Source: Billgrantia desiderata
GTDB taxonomy: Bacteria > Pseudomonadota > Gammaproteobacteria > Pseudomonadales > Halomonadaceae
Length of the DNA stretch: 64,000 nucleotides
Assembly (NCBI GenBank): GCA_011742915.1
Contig: JAAQTN010000006.1
Location: 95,094 to 159,093 of the forward strand
Reading direction: 5' to 3'
In this document: piece after piece, positions 59,401 to 64,000 of the stretch
Numbering within the stretch: position 1 is the stretch's first letter
Layout of the letters: every line of letters starts with the position of its first letter
Notes under the pieces: generated by a model
What the model saw: only the letters and a program-made list of their open reading frames with translations
Database searches by the model: none
Told to the model about the DNA's origin: nothing
Translations under genes and position numbers: made by a program

Positions 59401-60069
59401 TCAGTCGTTGCTCATGATGCCGAGCAGCGCCAGCAGGCTGACGAAGAGGTTGTAGATCGAGACGTACAGCGTGATGGTGGCGAGGATGTAGTTGGTCTCG
59501 CCGGCGCGGTGCACGATCTCGCTGGTCTGATAGAGGATGGCGGCCGAGGCGAACAGCACGAAGCCGGCAGATACCATCAACATCAGGGTGGGGATCTGGA
59601 AGATCAGGCCTGCGACCATGGCCAGGATCAGCACGATGGCGCCTGCCAGCAGGAAGTTGGCCAGGAAGCTGAAGTCCTTCTTGGACACCAGTGCCACGGC
59701 GGAAAGCCCGATGAAGGTCAGGCCGGTCATGGCCAGCGCATTCATGATCAGCGCGGGACCGTTGGGCAGGGCCAGATAGGCACTGAGAATCGGGCCGAGG
59801 GTGAAGCCCATGAAGCCGGTGAAGGCGAAGGTGGCCAGCAGTCCGGCAGCCGAATTGGCGGTCTTGTGGACGAGGAACATCAAGCCGTATGCGCCGATGA
59901 AGAACACGAAGATGTTCATCCGCTCGACGCCCATGGCCATGGCGGCACCCGCTGTGACGGCGGAGAACAGCAGTGTCATCGCCAGCAGCGCGTAGGTGTT
60001 GCGAAGAACCTTGTTGGCGCTGACGGCCTGGGACGAGTGCTGGGCCACATGTGTGTCGTGATAGGCCAT
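59401..60069 (-). CDS. yccA: Bax inhibitor-1/YccA family membrane protein
   Basis: 222-aa protein with seven predicted helices (LLAMTLLFSAVTAGAAMAMG, NIFVFFIGAYGLMFLVH, LATFAFTGFMGFTLGPILSA and others). YccA modulates FtsH in E. coli; the family is linked to calcium or proton leak and membrane stress. Gene order yccA-tusDCBE is shared with other gammaproteobacteria. Confidence 0.9.
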   Translation of the reverse strand: MAYHDTHVAQHSSQAVSANKVLRNTYALLAMTLLFSAVTAGAAMAMGVERMNIFVFFIGAYGLMFLVHKTANSAAGLLATFAFTGFMGFTLGPILSAYLALPNGPALIMNALAMTGLTFIGLSAVALVSKKDFSFLANFLLAGAIVLILAMVAGLIFQIPTLMLMVSAGFVLFASAAILYQTSEIVHRAGETNYILATITLYVSIYNLFVSLLALLGIMSND

Positions 60070-60178
60070 TGATCGAGAGCTCCCTGTAGTTGATCTTGGT
60101 TGATCTCAGCAGTGGACCAAGGATGCCGTCGGTTGGTTCCCGACGCAAGTCCTTAGTTCTACAACGCTCAACGCATCT

Positions 60179-60622
60179 TCATCGCGAGTATAGTGGTTCG
60201 AACAGCGAAGCGCCCACCCGCCGGGTGTTCTCGCACAGCTCAGGCTCTTCCCCGATCTGCCTGCGGTCGAGCCAGCGGATTTCACTGGCATCGTCGCCGG
60301 CAACTGCAATTCCGCCGAGCGCTCGGCAACGAACCACGACGATGACGTAGTGGTGCAACAAGCGCCCTTGGGTGTCATGCTGAATCTCCTCGACGGCCGT
60401 CACGACACGCTCCGCCTCGGCTTCGATCCCGGTCTCCTCGCGCAGTTCGCGCACGGCGGCCTCGAACAGCGTCTCGCCCGGTTCCACACGGCCACCCGGC
60501 AGTGCCAGCCTATTGGCGTTGGGCGGCTTGGTGCGTCGCACTACCAGCACCCTGCCCTGCTCGATTGCCGCCACCGCGACGGCGACGATGGGGCCATTTT
60601 GTGTGTCGTGCGGGGCAGACAT
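60179..60622 (-). CDS. Nudix hydrolase
   Basis: 147 aa with a full Nudix box (GGRVEPGETLFEAAVRELRE then ETGI, about 43-66). The setting VAVAAIEQGRVLVVRRTKPP and LHHYVIVVVRCRAL resembles ADP-ribose pyrophosphatase-like or MutT-like members; substrate not predictable. The ATG has GAGGAG 6 bases upstream, and a MITE-like element begins only 17 bp before the start, so the promoter lies within or beyond that element. Confidence 0.9.
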   Translation of the reverse strand: MSAPHDTQNGPIVAVAVAAIEQGRVLVVRRTKPPNANRLALPGGRVEPGETLFEAAVRELREETGIEAEAERVVTAVEEIQHDTQGRLLHHYVIVVVRCRALGGIAVAGDDASEIRWLDRRQIGEEPELCENTRRVGASLFEPLYSR

Positions 60623-60639
60623 GACGACTCCTCGGCGCT

Positions 60640-60851
60640 AAGGAAGCGCTGCACAAATGCCTACGCGAGCGAATCACTGCGTTGCGCGGTGCTCGGAATC
60701 CTCACATATACCCCATATGCTCCGGTTGACTCGAAGCCTGCGGCTTCTCGCCCCTTCGGGGCCAGCCTACGGCTGTTTGTCGCTTCGCTCGGTACTGCGC
60801 TCCGTGCGCCTTGTGCTTCATCTCGCTCGTCGATTTGTTCAGTGCTTCCCT
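60640..60851. mobile_element. MITE-like element, type 2 copy B (AGGGAA ends)
   Basis: 212 bp with 19-bp inverted ends (left 60640-60658, right 60833-60851, 16 of 19 matched) and TA flanks (60639-60640, 60851-60852). It matches copy A at 50528-50673 in reverse orientation, including the core CATAT-ACCCC-ATATG (60705-60719), but has about 65-70 extra bases (about 60727-60798) containing small hairpins such as GCCTGCGGC and CCCCTTCGGGG. It fills the gap between the Nudix gene and tRNA-Ser. Confidence 0.83.
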
Positions 60852-60909
60852 AACGCAGCGATGCTCTTGACCTTATGAGCATAACTGGTAATATTCGCCC
60901 CCGTGAGCC

Positions 60910-60999
60910 GGAGGGATGGCAGAGCGGTTGAATGCACCGGTCTTGAAAACCGGCAAGGGTTAACGCCCTTCCAGGGTTCGAATCCCTGTCCCTCCGCCA
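60910..60999 (+). tRNA. tRNA-Ser (anticodon UGA)
   Basis: Acceptor stem GGAGGGA / TCCCTCC, anticodon stem CCGGT / ACCGG with loop CTTGAAA (anticodon TGA at 60944-60946), a long class II variable arm (CAAGGGTTAACGCCCTT), T-arm AGGGTTCGAATCCCT and encoded CCA (60997-60999). The tRNA is intact. AT-rich foreign DNA begins right after it, so its 3' end is the probable attachment site. Confidence 0.97.
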
Positions 61000-61007
61000 T
61001 TTTTGAA

Positions 61008-61047
61008 AAAGCCCGTAAAGTCAATGACTTACGGGCTTTACTTTTTT
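61008..61047 (+). terminator. Rho-independent terminator after tRNA-Ser
   Basis: 11-bp stem AAAGCCCGTAA / TTACGGGCTTT, 10-base loop, then AC and six T. A strong intrinsic terminator 8 bp after the tRNA. Confidence 0.88.
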
Positions 61048-61049
61048 GT

Positions 61050-61072
61050 ATTCTAACCACAAATTCTAACCA
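61050..61072. repeat. Two direct repeats ATTCTAACCA next to the tRNA
   Basis: ATTCTAACCA occurs at 61050-61059 and again at 61063-61072, a 13-bp period, at the tRNA-proximal edge of the foreign region. They could be arm-type binding sites of the element's integrase. Confidence 0.5.
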
Positions 61073-61121
61073 TTTTAGATGAGATTTATTCTCAACAATT
61101 TGGCTGGATGAATTACCAGTG

Positions 61122-62504
61122 TTATGGCGAAAAATCTGGTCCTCGATTCCTCTTCATATTAGCCTTTCGTGTCTTCGTCGCTATCTCCTGCTGATTCGCC
61201 TCAGATTGCCTTGTGGGAGGTTTGATTGCCTGCCCCTGTGGATTGGCCTGCCTTATGGGCTTTTCAGGCTTAGAATGGCTTGTAGAAGGCTTCTCCACTA
61301 TCGGTTCGTCCAGTCCTTTCACTCTGAAACTCTTGATACCGTTTGATGGCCTTCCGCTCGTAGCGGGTGCTGGCTTCTTGGATATTGGCATTGGGCTTAC
61401 TTTTTTATTTTGAGCCTTTATCAATCGATCCAAGCTAAACCTGTTTTCATCTCTTATACTTCTTATATGATCCCTGGCTTGTTGATACTTTTTTGCCAAA
61501 TCATCATTTGCAGGCTCTTGGCTTTGTATAGGCTTATATCTTTTGGCTCTTTGCTTTGATTTTGACTCAATGAACTTATCAAGTCGTTCTTGCATAACTT
61601 CAAGGCTTTCGGATTTTTCCTTGCCAGACATCCTGTTTAAAGGGTCAATATCGGGTGTGTAATCATTCCAGAATATTCTATCTCGTAGCCTGAACTTTTC
61701 TTCTGTGGTAATAGGTATATTTGGGTCAACTCGCATCTTGGCCGTGATAGTTACTCCCTTTTTTGTTGGCTTTATTTTGCAATCGAATTTATCTTCAATG
61801 TCTGCGAGCATATCATTACGATTTTTATACTTCTTGTGTAGATGGTTATTGATAGCATATTCTCGTATATCAGACATTAAAAGGTCTTTATAATAAAGTC
61901 GCTCGTTTATTTCATTTGCCTCCTGCCTGTCAAAAGCTCGCATCTGTTTCATTGTATAGTCGTTATGCTTTGCCACTTTCTTTTGGTCTGGTGTAGTGGT
62001 TCCATACTTCTTGTTGAATATCTTGGTAAACAAGTCTTTTCTCTTGAAGTCGTTGTTGTCATCGTGAAGATAAGGAGTTACCTGATTACCAGTTGCCAAG
62101 TCCTCTTTTGAAATAAGCATGTGAACATCGACACGGCGACCACCATTTACCTCTTTATCTGTATGCATTACACAAAAAGCATCGTATCGGCTTCTATCAA
62201 GGCCACACATTAAAGTGTTAAGGTAGTTCTCTGCTTCTTCTGCTAGGGCGGTTTTATTAAGCCCTTTGGCCTCTAATTCTTCAATAGTCTCTTCAAAACT
62301 AAAAACAACACTTTCATACAAACAAGACTGCTTGCCGTATGCCAGCAAATCCGTAAAACTTTGCTCGTCTCCAAATAATACATTGGCTTGGTTGTCAGGC
62401 TTATCGGTTAGATACTGAACGGCTCTTACCGCTTTACGTTTTCTGGCTGATGCTGTCTTGGGTCGCTGTTTAGCACTGCCGTGCTTCAAATGCTTTATAA
62501 TCAT
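61122..62504 (-). CDS. MobA/VirD2-like relaxase
   Basis: 460-aa relaxase-type nuclease for conjugative mobilisation. The N-terminal half has a candidate nucleophile Tyr in KAVRAVQYLTDKP and a histidine metal-site region (FCVMHTDKEVNGGRRVDVHM LIS, about residues 110-131). The C-terminal third is basic and low-complexity (SKPEKPIRQANPQGQAIKPP), typical of DNA-binding tails. It overlaps mobC by ATGA and faces the tRNA. Codon use is AT-rich, unlike the chromosome. Assignment to a MOB class is tentative (MOBP-like). Confidence 0.8.
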   Translation of the reverse strand: MIIKHLKHGSAKQRPKTASARKRKAVRAVQYLTDKPDNQANVLFGDEQSFTDLLAYGKQSCLYESVVFSFEETIEELEAKGLNKTALAEEAENYLNTLMCGLDRSRYDAFCVMHTDKEVNGGRRVDVHMLISKEDLATGNQVTPYLHDDNNDFKRKDLFTKIFNKKYGTTTPDQKKVAKHNDYTMKQMRAFDRQEANEINERLYYKDLLMSDIREYAINNHLHKKYKNRNDMLADIEDKFDCKIKPTKKGVTITAKMRVDPNIPITTEEKFRLRDRIFWNDYTPDIDPLNRMSGKEKSESLEVMQERLDKFIESKSKQRAKRYKPIQSQEPANDDLAKKYQQARDHIRSIRDENRFSLDRLIKAQNKKVSPMPISKKPAPATSGRPSNGIKSFRVKGLDEPIVEKPSTSHSKPEKPIRQANPQGQAIKPPTRQSEANQQEIATKTRKANMKRNRGPDFSP

Positions 62505-62836
62505 GGGGACACTCCCTGTTGCTCAAGCATCACCCTGATGGCTCCAAGGTCATTCAGTGCTTCTCTCATCATTGCCAAATCATTGTTTTCTCTGGCAATA
62601 TGAAGGCTTCTTGATATTTGATTTAAGTTATTGCTGATAAACCTTTTAAGCCTTATCTGCTCTGGGTCTTCCGCTTTTAGGGTTTTTGTTACGACCGTGA
62701 TTTTTCCGTTAACGAGCTTATGTCTGATGTAGTCGGAAGGTGTAAAGCCAGGAAGACTTTTTGCCTCGCTCAATATTCTTTCTTTATCAATCTTCGAAAG
62801 CCTTAAAGTTATAGTTTCAGTCTTTTTTATTTTCAT
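62501..62836 (-). CDS. MobC-like relaxosome accessory protein
   Basis: 111-aa protein with an N-terminal ribbon-helix-helix-like segment (KKTETITLRLSKIDKERILS) followed by SLPGFTPSDYIRHKL and a helical C-terminus containing LNQISRSLHIARENND, which resembles the MobC/relaxosome family pattern. ATG 62836 has AGGAGA 7 bases upstream; the TTG at 62842 is too close to it. The stop overlaps the relaxase start (ATGA). Confidence 0.75.
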   Translation of the reverse strand: MKIKKTETITLRLSKIDKERILSEAKSLPGFTPSDYIRHKLVNGKITVVTKTLKAEDPEQIRLKRFISNNLNQISRSLHIARENNDLAMMREALNDLGAIRVMLEQQGVSP

Positions 62837-62889
62837 TCTCAAATCTCCTTTTGATTAAATAAATTCCATTTTTAACTCCTTCAATACCT

Positions 62890-62998
62890 AAGTGGCGAAG
62901 CCACTTGAAAGGGGTCGAGGGGAAACTTGTTTCCCCCGCAAGCCGACACTTATTACTTTCGAGCGGAGCGAGAAATGTAATACAGTGTCTCGGCTTGC
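62890..62998. other. Candidate origin of transfer (oriT)
   Basis: Directly upstream of mobC-mobA lie three inverted repeats in a row: AAGTGGC-GAA-GCCACTT (62890-62906), GGGGAAA-CTTG-TTTCCCC (62919-62936), and a 61-bp imperfect palindrome (62938-62998) with arms GCAAGCCGACACT and AGTGTCTCGGCTTGC. A GC-rich GAAAGGGGTCGAGGGG sits between the first two. Such arrays next to mobC are typical of oriT; the exact nick site is not assigned. Confidence 0.55.
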
Positions 62999-63058
62999 TT
63001 GTAATGAATTGACCACATAAGTGTGATACAGTTCATTTAAATATACTAAACAACCTGG

Positions 63059-63424
63059 TTAAATAGTATCTTCTTCCTGACGTTCCAATCTCTCTTCGAG
63101 CTCCTCTAACTCTTCGGTTTTGAGACGAAAATAATAATCAAACATATATATAGTCCCCAATGTTTGAGCATTATATTTAGTGTCCATATTTTTATGCTCA
63201 ACCATTTTTTTTATCTTCTTCTCTTTTTCTTTCATATACTCTTGAAGAATATTCAACCTCAATTCTTCAATCATTCTAAGCACTAGCCTTACTTCATGAG
63301 GTTTGCTGATATTTCTCTGCATTTCATAAACGAATTTTTCGTATATCTCATAGTCAATCTGTTTGAAAAAACTAAGCTCCGCCTCTTCTTTTATTTCATT
63401 AAAAATGTCATATAATTTATTCAT
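63059..63424 (-). CDS. Hypothetical charged helical protein of the mobile element
   Basis: 121 aa, not recognised. It is rich in Glu, Lys and Ile, almost entirely helical by composition, with a heptad-like C-terminus (LKTEELEELEERLERQEED). AAGGAG lies 7 bases before the ATG. It is 11 bp after the RepL-like gene and 222 bp before mobC, so it may be cotranscribed with the former. Possibly a replication or copy-control accessory protein. Confidence 0.65.
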   Translation of the reverse strand: MNKLYDIFNEIKEEAELSFFKQIDYEIYEKFVYEMQRNISKPHEVRLVLRMIEELRLNILQEYMKEKEKKIKKMVEHKNMDTKYNAQTLGTIYMFDYYFRLKTEELEELEERLERQEEDTI

Positions 63425-63435
63425 ATTATTCTCCT

Positions 63436-63843
63436 TTATTCTTCGGTTAATTCTTCTTTTGCTCTTTCTCTTTCTTTTTGTTTTAAGCCTTCATCTGCAT
63501 TCCCCCAATTATCTTCTCTTCCAAGCTTATTGAAAGGAGATGACTGCATCATCAATATTTGCTTTTGGTCCTCATATTCACTGCTTCGGCCTCTAAACAA
63601 CAAGTCAAAATGCAAAATCAATTCTTTTGTATCCTCTAAAGCACCAACTTCCTTTAATTTCTTTATTGACCTGCTGACTTGTGGTCGAGACATTCCGCAC
63701 AGCTCAGCTATATCTTTTTGCTTTAAAGTAATTCTATTGTAATAATCCACATGCCCCAGCAAGCATAAGAAAATCAAATAGTCTGAGCCACTAAGTTTCA
63801 TCTTGCTCAACTTATGGTAATATGCTTTTTTTTCTTTGCTCAT
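63436..63843 (-). CDS. RepL-like winged-helix protein, possible replication initiator
   Basis: 135 aa. The centre is a winged helix (GSDYLIFLCLLGHVDYYNRI, TLKQKDIAELCGMSRPQVSR, SIKKLKEVGAL, about 18-68) resembling plasmid RepL-family and MarR/IclR-type domains; the C-terminal half is charged and less structured. GGAGGGAGAT directly precedes the ATG. Upstream DNA to 64000 has short direct and inverted AGTGTC repeats. Alternatives: a transcription regulator of the element. Confidence 0.5.
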   Translation of the reverse strand: MSKEKKAYYHKLSKMKLSGSDYLIFLCLLGHVDYYNRITLKQKDIAELCGMSRPQVSRSIKKLKEVGALEDTKELILHFDLLFRGRSSEYEDQKQILMMQSSPFNKLGREDNWGNADEGLKQKERERAKEELTEE

Positions 63844-64000
63844 ATCTCCCTCCTTTACAGCCTCTATTTCTTCATCTATGATCGTATGCTTATTCTTTAT
63901 TTTATAAAAAAGACCTTTAAAGCCCCCCAGTGTCAGGATGAGTGTCGTACCCTCTGATACCCTGTTCTTATAAACCGATCAGGGGGCGAAAGGAGACACT
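63844..64000. other. Upstream region of the RepL-like gene with AGTGTC repeats
   Basis: 157 bp to the window end without a gene. AGTGTC occurs at 63929-63934 and 63941-63946 (12-bp period), with the inverse GACACT at 63995-64000. A T-rich stretch near 63890-63915 gives minus-strand AAAGGTCTTTTTTAT-like sequence that could contain a promoter. It may include a replication or expression control region. Confidence 0.4.

Larger units (their letters stand above)
61000..64000. mobile_element. Left part of an integrated mobilizable element or plasmid
   Basis: From the tRNA-Ser 3' end to the window end the DNA is strongly AT-rich (visibly so in both genes and gaps) while everything before is GC-rich. 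All genes run on the minus strand toward the tRNA: RepL-like winged helix, a small hypothetical, MobC and relaxase, with a palindrome-rich candidate oriT. No integrase, phage or conjugation-pore gene is in view; an integrase and the second attachment site, if present, lie beyond 64000. It is best read as an integrative mobilizable element or integrated small plasmid. Confidence 0.75.

Noticed and set aside
60657-60878. Short ORFs reading HIPHML or ILTYTPYAP-like sequences across the inverted-repeat elements
   Set aside because: Similar peptides arise in both copies only because the DNA repeat is shared; they lack ribosome-binding sites and differ in frame ends.

Overview
The window reads as a chromosome segment of a high-GC moderately halophilic gammaproteobacterium, most likely Halomonas or another member of the Halomonadaceae. 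The main support is a complete ectoine operon (ectABC, 26997-29402) whose products look very close to those of Halomonas elongata, plus a gammaproteobacterial Tol-Pal cluster, a ubiG-mupP pair as in pseudomonads, and GC-rich codon use up to about position 61000. No taxonomic search was possible.

Layout. 1-4066: translation and recombination (aspS 3' part, ruvC, ruvA, ruvB). 4063-9537: the Tol-Pal envelope system (ybgC, tolQRAB, pal, cpoB), with a 5 x 48-bp tandem repeat in tolA. 9565-11732: yciK convergent with ubiG-mupP. 11888-21306: galU, a UDP-glucose dehydrogenase relative that has lost its catalytic cysteine, a membrane-anchored coiled-coil protein, and tamA-tamB. 21340-26744: msrA, a YheT-type hydrolase, pepQ, a beta-carbonic anhydrase and glutathione reductase. 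26997-29402: ectABC. 29744-33143: a three-gene, poorly characterised cluster (retropepsin-like 'zinc protease' lipoprotein, transglutaminase-like membrane protein, ATP-grasp ligase). 33177-36120: zur-hisI-yidD, a DJ-1 protein, an RHH protein, sufE. 36149-38638: a tyrosine recombinase divergent from a KfrA-type coiled-coil DNA-binding protein around an AT-rich palindromic intergenic region. 38717-50452: nfuA, metH, a MATE exporter, cysI with its DUF934 partner, smr, a membrane-anchored GGCT-like protein, arsC-like, wrbA, DUF2069 and pdxH. 50672-54464: a Pat-type protein acetyltransferase divergent from an HDAC-family deacetylase. 54565-57292: XRE-cupin regulator, DUF1244, moaB, moeA. 57272-60622: acpH, tusEBCD, yccA and a Nudix hydrolase on the minus strand. 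60910-60999: tRNA-Ser(UGA). Immediately after it, to the window end, lies AT-rich foreign DNA carrying relaxase, MobC, a candidate oriT and a RepL-like winged-helix gene: the left part of an integrated mobilizable element or plasmid.

The most unusual non-coding signal is a set of three small inverted-repeat elements (24393-24533, 50528-50673, 60640-60851). They use two different terminal repeats but share one central core: CGGAG, then a 5-bp stem with loop GGGGT, then TGAG. Between the two types the stem changes by compensated substitutions. Two of the three sit so that the element end plus an adjacent TA supplies the TAG stop codon of the neighbouring gene.

Functionally the window joins envelope maintenance (Tol-Pal, TamAB, MupP), osmoprotection (ectABC), zinc and sulfur homeostasis (Zur, HisI, CysI, SufE, NfuA, TusBCDE) and molybdopterin synthesis. 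Most genes lie in short operons with 1-8 bp start/stop overlaps.
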